Source: JBBQDZ01 sp038237515 (GTDB lineage Bacteria > Actinomycetota > Thermoleophilia > Gaiellales > Gaiellaceae). From it: a stretch of 16,905 nucleotides of DNA. How positions within the stretch are numbered: position 1 is the stretch's first letter; every line of letters begins with the position of its first letter. This document shows positions 1-7,956 of this stretch, one piece after another. The notes beneath the pieces were generated by a model that saw only the letters and a list, made by a program, of their open reading frames with translations, did not search any database and was not told the DNA's origin. Both the position numbers and the translations under genes were made by a program. The stretch is from positions 1 through 16,905 of the forward strand of contig JBBRYP010000076.1 in assembly GCA_038237515.1 (NCBI GenBank), in the 5' to 3' direction.

Positions 1-120
1 ACGCAAACCCGACCCAGGCGCGCGCGCTCACGCTCGTCGCGCTCGATCCAGGGCGGCTGTAGTCAGTAACGATCCAGCCCTCACGGTGCCGAATCGCACA
101 TCCCAAGCCAGATCTACCGC

Positions 121-549
121 TCAACCCAGGGGTAACTTCCGGCTAATGACACGGTAGTTTCTCGCAGCCTGGGTCTCCCGAATGTTCTCTACGGTGACGG
201 GCTCGGTGAGCCCTCCTGGCGAGATGACCCGGACGGCATGCGGGTACAGCTTGCTCCGTCGGCCGGGAATCGCAGTGTGCTCAGCGAGTCGCTCGGGTAC
301 GTCGCGCGACCAGTCGAACGTCGCCACCAGCTCAGAGAGGAGTTCCGGGTCCGCCTCGTCGAGACCGACGCCGGCCTCGGTCTCTTCGAAGCGCTGAAGC
401 GAGCGCTCATTGATAAAGCGAGCGAGTTCTGCTCCGAATAGCGCCACCCTCATCGTCCCGCGCCGAACGAGGACTCGACCGCTCGACGTCTGTGAAAACC
501 CTTCCACCCTTCGCGCGATCGAGAGCACGACCACCGGCTTTTCATCCAC
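121..549 (-). pseudogene. AlbA_2 (Schlafen-type) domain protein, 5'-truncated remnant
   Basis: A 142-codon frame from a GTG start reads like the middle of the AlbA_2 (divergent AAA_4/Schlafen) domain found in bacterial ATP-binding regulators: a beta strand (VVVLSIARR), the stretch GFSQTSSGRVLVRRG, then LFGAELARFINERSLQRFE. Similarity appears to begin before the GTG. The same frame stays open upstream through about position 600 and there encodes GRYALHEL, a typical part of the domain, so the N-terminal part of the gene is missing. The stop codon of the deacetylase gene (632) lies almost at that break. The C-terminal part after about residue 95 no longer resembles the family. A short expressed protein from the GTG cannot be excluded. 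Family assignment is from memory of motif patterns and is moderate; loss of function is inference. Confidence 0.5.
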
Positions 550-631
550 GCTCAGCTCGTGAAGCGCGTACCGGCCTGGATCACGGGCCTCCCGGATTGC
601 GCGATGCCGTGCGGTTGAAGCCGCTGTTGCG

Positions 632-1552
632 CTAGCAGGCTCCTGTCCGCACCTGGTGGAGGCTCGGCGGGTCGAGGGCCAGGAGCTGGGGAAGGGTGAC
701 CGCGGTCAGGTGTCGCTTCGCGACGAGCGGGAGGATCTCGCGCAGCGCTGCGATCGTCGTCGAGCGGTTCTCGTGGAGGAGGATGATCGCGCCGGGCTCG
801 AGGCCCCCTGCGACGTTCCGGACGATCGTCCTGACACCGGCACCGTCGGAGTCGCGGCTGTCGACGCTCCAGAGCACCTGCAGCAGCCCGAGCGAGCGCA
901 CCACCTGGTCGACGCGCGCGTCGTGCACGCCGTACGGCGGACGGAAGAGCAGGACCGGGGCGCCCGAGGTCGACCGGATCTCGTCGCGGGTGTCGCGAAG
1001 CTGCGAGACGATCTGTCCGAGCGGCAGGTGGGTGAGGAACGGGTGCGACCAGGTGTGGTCTCCGACTGCCCCGAGCCGTGCCTCCGCGCGCGGCATGGTC
1101 GGGTGGGCCACGACCTCGAAGCCGACGAGAAAGAAGGTCGCGGTCAGGTGGTGCCGCCGCAGCATCCGGATCACCTTGGGCGTGTACCGCGTCGGCCCAT
1201 CGTCGAAGGTCAGTGCCACGTAGCGCCCCCGACCGCCCCCGCAGCGCACCGTTCCGCCGACCGGGATCAGGCGCTGCACCGCAGCGTACTGCTCGTCGAT
1301 CGTGGGAAGCGCGCCCCGCCGGCGCCGCGCCGGGAGCTTCGCCCCGGACCAGCCGATCGGGGCGAGCTTGCCGGCGCCGAAGCTCGTCCGGTCGATGTGC
1401 GAGCCCGAGCCGCCCGCGCCGACGAGGAGCGCCGCGGCGATCGCCCCGGCGGCGAGGGCGAGGAACGCGCCGGCGCCGATCCGGCGCCGGCGTCTGATCT
1501 GCGCGCGGCGCGCGACCACGCGCCGCGCGAGCAGGTGAGGCGGAACGGGCAT
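632..1552 (-). CDS. Membrane-anchored NodB-type polysaccharide deacetylase
   Basis: 306 aa. Arginine-rich N-terminus, then one hydrophobic segment at about residues 25-47, so probably a type II membrane anchor with the catalytic domain outside the cell. The NodB homology domain (carbohydrate esterase family 4, about residues 108-300) shows all five motifs: TFDDGP (115-120, metal and catalytic Asp), DHTWSH (165-170, metal His pair H166/H170), RPPYG (204-208), VDSRD (230-234), and LLHEN with H260. Family members remove N- or O-acetyl groups from peptidoglycan or other polysaccharides with a divalent metal. The ATG at 1550-1552 has a weak GGAG about 8 bases upstream. It lies 90 bases downstream of the sugar dehydrogenase-like gene on the same strand, so the two may be co-transcribed. 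The natural substrate cannot be told from sequence. Confidence 0.9.
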   Translation of the reverse strand: MPVPPHLLARRVVARRAQIRRRRRIGAGAFLALAAGAIAAALLVGAGGSGSHIDRTSFGAGKLAPIGWSGAKLPARRRRGALPTIDEQYAAVQRLIPVGGTVRCGGGRGRYVALTFDDGPTRYTPKVIRMLRRHHLTATFFLVGFEVVAHPTMPRAEARLGAVGDHTWSHPFLTHLPLGQIVSQLRDTRDEIRSTSGAPVLLFRPPYGVHDARVDQVVRSLGLLQVLWSVDSRDSDGAGVRTIVRNVAGGLEPGAIILLHENRSTTIAALREILPLVAKRHLTAVTLPQLLALDPPSLHQVRTGAC

Positions 1553-1627
1553 CGATCGGACTCCAGACTACGAGGAGCGGTCGGCTGGTAAGCGGAACTT
1601 TCCTCTTTCGGGCCGCTCCAGGTCGCT

Positions 1628-1641
1628 CCTTCCGGCGAAGG
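1628..1641 (-). terminator. Possible weak hairpin after the sugar dehydrogenase gene
   Basis: CCTTC-CGGC-GAAGG forms a 5-bp stem directly after the stop codon (1643-1645) of the minus-strand dehydrogenase-like gene. There is no T-run, so a terminator function is uncertain. Confidence 0.25.
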
Positions 1642-1642
1642 T

Positions 1643-2710
1643 CTACGGCTTGCCGGCCGCTTGTATCCGGTAGACGAAGCCCCGCCCGTAGTCGGCCACG
1701 AGCAGCGCGCCCTGCGGGTCGAGCGCCACCGCGAGCGGATGCTCGAACCCGTCGGCGAAGACCGAGACGCGGGAGCGGGCGCCGTCGTCCTCCAGCTCCA
1801 CCCGCACGACTCTCCGCCCGAAGCGCTGTGAGAGGTACTGGCCCCACTCCGCGACGAAAAGGTCGCCGCGATAGGGCTGCGGGAAGCTCCGGCCGTCGTA
1901 GAACACGAGGCCGTCAGCAGAGGAGTGCGGCTCGAGGTAGGCGGCCGGCGCGGCGACGTCGGCGCAGCGACCGACGAGACGAAGCAGGCGCGCGCTCGCC
2001 CAGCAGTCGGGCCAGCCGTAGACCGCCCCCTGCCGCACGAGCACCACGGTCTCCGCGGGCTCCGGGTTCCCCGGCTGATCGACGTCGTCGCGCGCGTTCA
2101 CCGACGCGTAGAGAGCACGGGTACCGGGTCTGAAGGCGAGCCCGTAGGGGTTGCGCAGGCCGCGTGCGACGACGCGCAGGCCGGTTCCGTCAGGACGTAC
2201 GGAGAGGATCGTGCCGCTCCGCGGGTCGCGCTCACGGCAGGCGTTGCAGGTGGAGCCGTTGCCGAGATAGAGGCGGCCGTCGGGGCCGAGCGCGACGTTG
2301 TCCTGCTGGTGCTCGCAGGACGGGAGCCCCGAGAGGACGGTTCGGCGGGCCACGAGGGTTCCGCTCGCAAGGCTCAGCCGCGAGAGCCGGCCCTGCGAGG
2401 AAACGAAGAGGTTGCGGCCGACCCAAGCGAGCCCGAGCGGCGTCTCGAAACCGCCCGCGAGCGTCTTCGGAGCCGCCGAGCCGCGCCCGGCGACCACGAT
2501 CCGGCCACCCTCCTCGGACAGGTAGAGCCGCCCGTCGGGGCCGTAGGCCATCGCCGTCGGACGATAGAGGCCCCGCGCGTAGAGCTCGGCCCGGAAGCCC
2601 GGAGCGAGCCGGAGCTCCGGCGCACCGGGAAGTCGCTGCTGACGGCCGGAGGAGGCGCTCGAGGTCGCGAGCAGCGCCAGGAGAGCGGCGGCTGCTACGG
2701 GTCGGATCAT
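1643..2710 (-). CDS. Secreted PQQ-dependent sugar (sorbosone/glucose) dehydrogenase-like beta-propeller
   Basis: 355 aa with a signal peptide (MIRPVAAAALLALLATSSAS). The rest reads as a six-bladed beta-propeller of the soluble glucose/sorbosone dehydrogenase superfamily: LAPGFRAELYARGLYRPTAM near the start, blade repeats such as GPDGRLYLSEEGGRI (57-71) and LGPDGRLYLGNG (141-152), EHQQDN (133-138) where the family has its active-site His, GLRNPYGLAF (184-193), and a closing blade HPLAVALDPQGALLVADYG (324-342). Known members oxidise sugars or aldoses with bound PQQ; PQQ use here is inferred from family only. The frame is open much further upstream, but ATG 2710 was chosen because it begins a clean signal peptide and the upstream part is arginine-rich shadow sequence overlapping the divergent gene. 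No good Shine-Dalgarno is visible. Confidence 0.8.
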   Translation of the reverse strand: MIRPVAAAALLALLATSSASSGRQQRLPGAPELRLAPGFRAELYARGLYRPTAMAYGPDGRLYLSEEGGRIVVAGRGSAAPKTLAGGFETPLGLAWVGRNLFVSSQGRLSRLSLASGTLVARRTVLSGLPSCEHQQDNVALGPDGRLYLGNGSTCNACRERDPRSGTILSVRPDGTGLRVVARGLRNPYGLAFRPGTRALYASVNARDDVDQPGNPEPAETVVLVRQGAVYGWPDCWASARLLRLVGRCADVAAPAAYLEPHSSADGLVFYDGRSFPQPYRGDLFVAEWGQYLSQRFGRRVVRVELEDDGARSRVSVFADGFEHPLAVALDPQGALLVADYGRGFVYRIQAAGKP

Positions 2711-2734
2711 CGTCGCGGTATCTTCGTCGTTCCG

Positions 2735-4417
2735 GTGGGTCTCGGAACTTCCTCGCGGCTTCTCGTCCTCACGCCGCTCGCAGCAGGGGCGGGCCTGGCC
2801 GTCTCGAACGGCGCGCAGCCGCCTGGGCTCGCCGCCCCGCCTCGGCACACGACCAGGCCGATCAGCATCGTCGAGCCGCTGAACGGGGCGCGCCTGCACG
2901 GGAGGATCGTCCTCGCCGCGAAGGCGGCACCCGAGGCAACCTCGGTCGACTTCGAGTGGTCTCGCGACGGCGGCTCGACCTGGAGCGAGATCGCGCGGGA
3001 CAGCAAGGGGGGCAATCGGTTCTTGATCGTCTGGGACTCGCGCGGCGTCGACGGCAGGGTCATCGTGCGCGCCACCGACTCGGGTGGCCGGCAGACGCAC
3101 GTGCGCATCGTCCTCGACAACACGGCCCCGACCCTCTCGCTCACGGCGGTCCCGGCGACCTTCAGCCCGAACAGGGACTCCGTGAAGGATCGCGCCGCGA
3201 TCCGCTTCTCCGCCGACGAGGCCGTCTCGCTGACGCTCCAGATCGTCAGCCCACGCGGCCGTGTGGTCTACACCGACTCACGCGACGCACCGGTGGCCTC
3301 ACGCCGGGCGAAGCGCTTCGACTGGCTCGGGGGCCTCTACGACGGGACGATCAGAGCACCCGATGGGGTCTACTCCGTACGTGCCGTCGCCGCTGATCTC
3401 GTCGGCAACAGGACGGTTCAGAACATCCCCGTGCGGGTGGACACGCGTCCGCCGCGCCTCGAGCTCCGGAGCGTGACGCCGGAGCGCGTCGTCTCCGGCA
3501 ACGTCCGCCTCGACTTCGCGATCTCCGACGCGAGCGCCCTGCTGCAGGAGTCGCTCGTGCTGTACGACCAGTCCGGCGCGCCAGTGTTGACGCTGCCGCC
3601 CGCGCCGCGACCCCCGGGAGGGCTCGCCCTCTCCTGGATCCCGCGCGCGAAGGACGGGTCCCCGCTCGTGCCGGGCGCGTACCTCGTCGGCCTCGTCGCG
3701 ACCGACGAGGCCGGGAACCGCGGCGCCTCCACGCCGAAGCCGTTCCTCGTCGAGCACGCGGTTTCGGCGCACGTCTGGTCGCGGTTCCTGGGCGTCGGGC
3801 GTCGCGTCGCACTGACCTTCGACGACTGCTACGACGGGTATGCCTGGGGACGCGTCCTCGACACGCTCGCGCGCGAGGGGGTGCGGGCGACCTTCTTCTG
3901 TCCGGGTCAGGCGGTGCTCGCGAACTCCTCGCTCGCTCTGCGGACGGTGCAGGAGGGCCACGCGATCGGGAGCCACGGCTGGGATCACGCAGATTTCAGC
4001 CGGCTCTCCTACGGTTCGTCGGTGCAACGTCTGGTCGAGGACCGCGAGATCTGGTGGCGGCTCGCGCACGTGGCACCGACGCCGTACTTCCGCCCGCCCT
4101 ACGGCTCCTACACGGCCTCGACGGTCGTCGCGGCGGGCGCCGCGGGCTATGCAGGTGTGATCCTCTGGGACGTCGACCCGCGCGACTGGACGCGCCCCGG
4201 TTCGGCGGCGATCGAGTCACGGGTCGTACGCGCCACCCGCGACGGCAGCATCGACCTGATGCACACGTTGCCCCAGACGGCCGACGCGCTGCCGGCGATC
4301 ATCGGCGACCTGCGAGCGCGCGGGTTCTCCTTCGCGACGATCCCCGAGCTCGCGCGGATCGGCACGCCGATCTCGGGCGGCTGGCCCGCGTACTCCCTCG
4401 TTCGGCGCGGGCGTTAA
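2735..4417 (+). CDS. Secreted polysaccharide deacetylase with Ig/FlgD-like repeats and C-terminal NodB domain
   Basis: 560 aa. The only reasonable start in frame is GTG 2735, giving a signal-like N-terminus (MGLGTSSRLLVLTPLAAGAG). About residues 42-130 resemble an Ig-like module (SIVEPLNGARLHGRI, EWSRDGGSTWSEI). About 130-237 resemble a FlgD-type Ig domain (FSPNRDSVKD, APDGVYSVRAVAADLVGNRT), and a third module of the same kind spans about 238-338 (LVPGAYLVGLVATDEAGNRG). The NodB domain (about 355-545) has TFDD (361-364), SHGWDH (413-418), RPPYG (453-457), DVDPRDW (479-485) and LMH (508-510), so the metal and catalytic residues are present. Motif 1 reads TFDDCYDG and not TFDDGP. The repeats probably hold the enzyme at the wall or on a polysaccharide; that is inference. 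The gene is convergent with the 3D-domain gene. Confidence 0.85.
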   Translation: MGLGTSSRLLVLTPLAAGAGLAVSNGAQPPGLAAPPRHTTRPISIVEPLNGARLHGRIVLAAKAAPEATSVDFEWSRDGGSTWSEIARDSKGGNRFLIVWDSRGVDGRVIVRATDSGGRQTHVRIVLDNTAPTLSLTAVPATFSPNRDSVKDRAAIRFSADEAVSLTLQIVSPRGRVVYTDSRDAPVASRRAKRFDWLGGLYDGTIRAPDGVYSVRAVAADLVGNRTVQNIPVRVDTRPPRLELRSVTPERVVSGNVRLDFAISDASALLQESLVLYDQSGAPVLTLPPAPRPPGGLALSWIPRAKDGSPLVPGAYLVGLVATDEAGNRGASTPKPFLVEHAVSAHVWSRFLGVGRRVALTFDDCYDGYAWGRVLDTLAREGVRATFFCPGQAVLANSSLALRTVQEGHAIGSHGWDHADFSRLSYGSSVQRLVEDREIWWRLAHVAPTPYFRPPYGSYTASTVVAAGAAGYAGVILWDVDPRDWTRPGSAAIESRVVRATRDGSIDLMHTLPQTADALPAIIGDLRARGFSFATIPELARIGTPISGGWPAYSLVRRGR

Positions 4418-4418
4418 T

Positions 4419-4478
4419 TTAAGGGCCTGTCCGGAAAGTGGTCAGGCGCCCTGGTTCACTTTTTGGACAGGCCCCTAA
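4419..4478. repeat. 60-base inverted repeat between convergent genes (terminator or MITE-like element)
   Basis: Two 22-base arms (4419-4440 and 4457-4478) match in 19 of 22 positions as an inverted repeat; each holds GGGCCTGTCC or its complement. The 16-base loop contains a second small hairpin, CAGG-CGC-CCTG (4443-4453). It follows the deacetylase stop directly (4415-4417) and overlaps the 3D-gene stop codon (4475-4477). It can serve as a bidirectional terminator for the convergent genes. The long, almost perfect arms flanked by TTAA/CTAA also fit a small palindromic mobile repeat. Confidence 0.7.
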
Positions 4479-5266
4479 CTCACGCCGAGCACGGGGCTGC
4501 CGTCGCAGGAGGGCAGGAACCTCGGCAGCCTCGCCTCCGGCGGCACGACGAAGATCCGCGCCCGCGCCCACGTGTCGGGCCTGACCTCGGGAGCGGGCGG
4601 AGCGGGCCGGTAGAGGTCGAGGTGGCGTCCGATGATCGCGCCGCCCGTGTCCCGCGCGACGACCCAGCCGCGGCCGGGCAGGTCGCAGAGGGCGGGGGCG
4701 AAGATCCTGCTACCGAGCGGGATCAGGGCCGGGTCGACCGCCACGCTGCGCCAGAAGGAGAGCGGGCGGGAGGGGCCGAGGCCGAACGTCACGCCCTTCG
4801 GCTCGATGTAGCGTCCCGGTGGGCCGTTGAACCAGCCGCCACCCGCGAGCGGGAAGGTGACGAGGCCCTGCCGGGTCCGCCAGCCGAGCGCGCGCCAGAA
4901 GGGAAAACCGCGCGTCCAGCCGCGCGCGCCGGCAACGGTCCGGCGGCCGCTCTCCGCCACCCAGCCCTGCGGGCCGACCTTCTGGATGTGGAAGCTCGCG
5001 CCGTCGAGCCCGACGCCGTCGCCCTCCATCGCGAGGCCCCGGCCCGAGTAGAGCCAGTCGACGTGGTGGCGCCCGGGAATCCCGGGCGCGGCGACGAGCC
5101 GGCCCCGGAACCAGCGCTCAGGCGCCGGCCAGTACTCGGTGATCTCGACGCCCCCGAGCCAGCGCGGCTTCGCGAGCTGAGAGGAGGAGGAGCCCGCGGC
5201 CGTGGAGGAGGGAATGGAGGCGAGCGCACCGAGCAGTCCCGCGAGCAGGAGCGGCCGCCGCAGCAT
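4475..5266 (-). CDS. Secreted 3D-domain (MltA/YuiC-like) cell-wall remodelling protein
   Basis: 263 aa with a signal peptide (about residues 1-24). The C-terminal part is a 3D domain, named for three conserved aspartates in a double-psi barrel: SVAVDPALIPLGSRIF (D178), ARDTGGAIIG (D206) and HLDLY (D217). The preceding region (about 35-170) has no motif I can name beyond many Trp and Gly residues. 3D proteins are related to the catalytic part of lytic transglycosylase MltA and are linked to peptidoglycan turnover; direct lytic activity here is inference. It is the last gene of the five-gene minus-strand run, 45 bases after the PrsW-like gene. The stop codon lies inside the 60-base inverted repeat. 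Confidence 0.8.
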   Translation of the reverse strand: MLRRPLLLAGLLGALASIPSSTAAGSSSSQLAKPRWLGGVEITEYWPAPERWFRGRLVAAPGIPGRHHVDWLYSGRGLAMEGDGVGLDGASFHIQKVGPQGWVAESGRRTVAGARGWTRGFPFWRALGWRTRQGLVTFPLAGGGWFNGPPGRYIEPKGVTFGLGPSRPLSFWRSVAVDPALIPLGSRIFAPALCDLPGRGWVVARDTGGAIIGRHLDLYRPAPPAPEVRPDTWARARIFVVPPEARLPRFLPSCDGSPVLGVS

Positions 5267-5285
5267 CGCTAGACACTACCCGCCT

Positions 5286-5303
5286 CTCGCGGGCACTCGC
5301 GAG
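5286..5303 (-). terminator. Small GC-rich hairpin after the PrsW-like gene
   Basis: CTCGCG (5286-5291) and CGCGAG (5298-5303) form a 6-bp stem with a 6-base loop in the 45-base gap between the PrsW-like gene and the 3D-domain gene. There is no T-run. It may be a weak terminator or chance. Confidence 0.25.
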
Positions 5304-5311
5304 TCATAGCT

Positions 5312-7003
5312 TCAGGTGAAGATCACGCGGCAGAACTTGCCGCAGTTCAGCAGGTGGCCGTTGTAGGCCAGGCCGATCTCCATGCCGAACGCCGGAAACG
5401 GGCCTCGGATGGTCTTGAGAAGGACGTTCGCCTTCGCGGCGCCGAGCTTGCCGCGAATCGAGTTCAGTGCGGCCTGCCCGGTGTCGATGTTGATGAACTC
5501 GGCGACGAGCGTGTCGGCCGGATTCGCTCCGATCCACTGGAGGCAGACGAAGGCGGCCGGCGAGGCGCGTGGCACAACGTAGCCCTGCGGCCGGACGGTG
5601 AAGGGTGTGGTGCACTTGCCCTTGAAAACGCCAATCCCGAAGCGGGCAGCGCGGGCCGCGGCGGGTGCCGCGACCCGGTAGGACGCGACCTGCGCCCCGT
5701 CCGGAGACGGCGGATGGGCGGCGCGGGAGGAGGCGAGCTGCGCGATGCTGGACGTCGCGACGAGCGCGTCGCCCGTGACCGCCGGGGCGGCTGCGAGCCG
5801 CGCCGCCGCAGCCGCCGTCGCGATCGGGCCGCCCGACTTGGAGGGCCGCAGCCCGAGGAGCCAGATCAGGACTCCCGCCCCGACGAGCGCTGCGAACAGG
5901 GTCAGCCCGCCGAGGCCCGCCACGAACGCGTTGCTCGGCCCGGAGGGGGCGCTGCCACGGCGTGCCGCCCGCGCGTCATAGCTCGGATCGACCTCCGCGA
6001 GCTCCGTCCGCGTCTCGCCGATCCGCTCCCGGTACGCCGTCTCCGAGAGGAACTGGCGCGACTCGGCGCTCGTCTCCTCGAGCTGGTGGTACTTCCGGAA
6101 GGCGAGCTCGACGATCAGCCCGTAGAGGCGCCGCTGCACTCGCCACACCCGCTCGCCGCGCTGGAGGAGCGCCGACCACAGCGAGTAGCTGCGCCGGAAC
6201 GAGTTCGTCACGTTCGCGTACTCGTCGGCGGTGACCGTGCCGCGGGCGACTTCGTCCCGGAGCCGGCCCGCGACGATTACCTTCTCGCGACCGACCGCCC
6301 AGAGCGCGATCAAGCCGAGCGCGAACAGGCCGAGGTAGCTGGGCGCCTGCGTGAGCACCTCTCTGCCGAAGCTCCGGCGCGCGTTCGACGCGTCGCTCGC
6401 CGCCCACCACGGAAGGTAGTCGTGGAGCACGTGGAACGCGAACGCCGCTGCGATGCCCGCGAGCGCGGCTGCCGCCATCACGGGGAGCTCCTTCTTCCGG
6501 ACCGCCGCGATCACGACACCGATCACCGCGCCGTAGAAGACGTGGTTGAAGCTCGTGACCATCGACGTGTACAGCGAGGGGGTCGTGTTCTCGCCGAGCG
6601 ACGGAGTCGACCAGATGCTGACGAAGTTCGCGGCCGCGCCGAAGCCGGCCCCCACGACGCCGCCGTAGACGATGCCGTCGAGGAGGTCGTCGATTTCGAA
6701 CCTCACCAGGAGGAGCACGGCGAGAATGGCCGCGCCACGCACGAGCTCCTCCACGAGGGGCGTGCCGATACCGAGCTGAGACCTCGGCACGATGTTGGCC
6801 GCGAAGAAGCTCGTGTGGATGTCGAGGCCCTTCTCGATCCCGTAGGCCACCACCGGCGCGAGCACGCCGCCGAAGACGAGGGCCAGCCCCAGCAGGCGCA
6901 GCGGCTCCTTCTCGTAACGGTCGAGCCACCAGATCAGGCCGAGCAGGATGAGCATCGGGACGACGGCCCAGACCAGCGCCGTCCAGAAGCTTCCCGGCTG
7001 CAT
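5312..7003 (-). CDS. PrsW-family intramembrane metalloprotease with long C-terminal extension
   Basis: 563 aa from ATG 7003, chosen because it starts just before the first membrane helix and 22 bases after the upstream stop. A GTG at 7060 would add 19 residues. The first 240 residues form several membrane helices with PrsW hallmarks: WLDRYEKEPLRLL (26-38), PLVEELVRG with the Glu pair E85/E86, FNHVFYG (H154) and FHVLHDY (H191/H194). PrsW in Bacillus cleaves the anti-sigma factor RsiW, but no sigma/anti-sigma pair is seen here. A long predicted cytoplasmic part (about 241-358) is followed by another helix (about 359-385). After an Ala/Ser linker comes a roughly 110-residue domain with four cysteines (C464, C487, C554, C558), probably outside the cell. 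This extension is not part of usual PrsW proteins and I do not recognise it. Confidence 0.8.
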   Translation of the reverse strand: MQPGSFWTALVWAVVPMLILLGLIWWLDRYEKEPLRLLGLALVFGGVLAPVVAYGIEKGLDIHTSFFAANIVPRSQLGIGTPLVEELVRGAAILAVLLLVRFEIDDLLDGIVYGGVVGAGFGAAANFVSIWSTPSLGENTTPSLYTSMVTSFNHVFYGAVIGVVIAAVRKKELPVMAAAALAGIAAAFAFHVLHDYLPWWAASDASNARRSFGREVLTQAPSYLGLFALGLIALWAVGREKVIVAGRLRDEVARGTVTADEYANVTNSFRRSYSLWSALLQRGERVWRVQRRLYGLIVELAFRKYHQLEETSAESRQFLSETAYRERIGETRTELAEVDPSYDARAARRGSAPSGPSNAFVAGLGGLTLFAALVGAGVLIWLLGLRPSKSGGPIATAAAAARLAAAPAVTGDALVATSSIAQLASSRAAHPPSPDGAQVASYRVAAPAAARAARFGIGVFKGKCTTPFTVRPQGYVVPRASPAAFVCLQWIGANPADTLVAEFINIDTGQAALNSIRGKLGAAKANVLLKTIRGPFPAFGMEIGLAYNGHLLNCGKFCRVIFT

Positions 7004-7025
7004 CGCTGCTAGCTCGCTTCTCGGG

Positions 7026-7892
7026 TTACCGGTAGGTCTTGCAGTCGCTGAACTTGCCACTCCTGTAGCCCGTCAGGAACCAGGCGGTTCGCAGCCCGGC
7101 CAGGCCGTGCGCTCCCGGCGCCGTCTCCGGCGTGCCGTCGGCGTCGCCGACGAGGTTGCCGACGTTGACCGCCTCCTGAATGTCGCCCTTCTCGAGCAGC
7201 CCGCGCTTGAATGCCGTACGTGCCCAGAGCCCGGCGAGGCAGTCCGCCTGCGTCTCGGTCTGGATCGTCAGGAGCTTCCCCTGCGCCTTCTGCGCGAGGA
7301 TCCCGAGCAGGTCCTGGATCCGGTGGCCCCACTCGTGCGCAACCGCGTAGGCGACCGCGAAGTCGCCGTACTTCTTGTAGATGATCTTGTCCATCAGGGC
7401 GACCGGGATGTAGATCGACTGATCGGGCGGGCAGTAGAACGGGCCGACGGGATCGAACGAGATCACCGTGTGGCCGCAAGCCGAGGCAGCGTGCTGACCG
7501 GGCCCGACCTCGACGAGCGTGGCCGGCGTGAAGGCCGTGCCGGTCTCGGCGAACATGCCGGCCCAGACATTCGAGACGTCGCCGGAGATCTGGGCGATGA
7601 ACTGCGTGACCGTCTCTTTGCCCGAGCCCACCACGTTCGCCGCGGGGCTTGCGGCAGAGGCGGCGGGAAGAGCGGGCAGCTTGTCGAGAGCCGCCCGAAC
7701 CTGCGACGGGCTCGCGCGCTTTGCAGCGGCCGGCACCGCCTTCGAGGGCGTCGGCTGGGCGGGCACGGCGTCGGCGAGCCTCGAGCGGGCATTGCTGCCG
7801 CAGCCCGCAGCGAGTGAGCTCGCCGCGAGTGCGGTCAGGAGCGCCGCAGCGCTCGCGAGCCGAGATGCGGGTCGCATGTGGAACCTCGGCAT
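7026..7892 (-). CDS. Lipoprotein neutral zinc metallopeptidase (YpfJ/KPN_01571-like)
   Basis: 288 aa. Lipoprotein signal with lipobox LAAGC (Cys31), then a low-complexity Ala/Pro linker (about 40-85). The peptidase domain has the zinc motif HEWGH (H186, E187, H190) within AYAVAHEWGHRIQ, and ETQADCLAGLWA (213-224), where the family places the third ligand. FDPVGPFYCPPDQSIYIP (146-163) is also typical of this group (Pfam Zn_peptidase, PF04228). It should sit on the outer face of the membrane; the substrate is unknown for the family. The ATG at 7892 is supported by a strong GGGAGGT a few bases upstream; Met6 is an alternative. It is followed after 22 bases by the PrsW-like gene, so the two proteases are probably co-transcribed. 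Confidence 0.85.
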   Translation of the reverse strand: MPRFHMRPASRLASAAALLTALAASSLAAGCGSNARSRLADAVPAQPTPSKAVPAAAKRASPSQVRAALDKLPALPAASAASPAANVVGSGKETVTQFIAQISGDVSNVWAGMFAETGTAFTPATLVEVGPGQHAASACGHTVISFDPVGPFYCPPDQSIYIPVALMDKIIYKKYGDFAVAYAVAHEWGHRIQDLLGILAQKAQGKLLTIQTETQADCLAGLWARTAFKRGLLEKGDIQEAVNVGNLVGDADGTPETAPGAHGLAGLRTAWFLTGYRSGKFSDCKTYR

Positions 7893-7930
7893 GGAAGACC
7901 TCCCTTTCTCTGCCGTCGCGGTGCGGGCCG

Positions 7931-7936
7931 AATGTA
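7931..7936 (-). promoter_or_regulatory. Candidate -10 box (TACATT) before the zinc peptidase gene
   Basis: On the minus strand TGTACATT lies about 40 bases upstream of ATG 7892 and could be a -10 element. No convincing -35 box at the right spacing was seen, so this is weak. Confidence 0.2.
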
Positions 7937-7956
7937 CACCGGCGCCCGGCGCCCGG

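Noticed and set aside
552..1847. 431-codon minus-strand frame over the first deacetylase
   Set aside because: Arg/Ala/Pro-rich shadow; the true NodB motifs are in another frame.
1925..2734. N-terminal extension of the second deacetylase by 270 codons
   Set aside because: Lies antisense to the sugar dehydrogenase-like gene, reads as charged low-complexity sequence, and lacks any domain; the signal-like start is at 2735.
2711..3100. Extension of the sugar dehydrogenase gene to a start at 3100
   Set aside because: Antisense to the deacetylase Ig module and would bury the signal peptide 130 residues inside the protein.
5354..7012. 552-codon plus-strand frame
   Set aside because: Antisense to the PrsW-like gene, Arg/Glu-rich without motifs.
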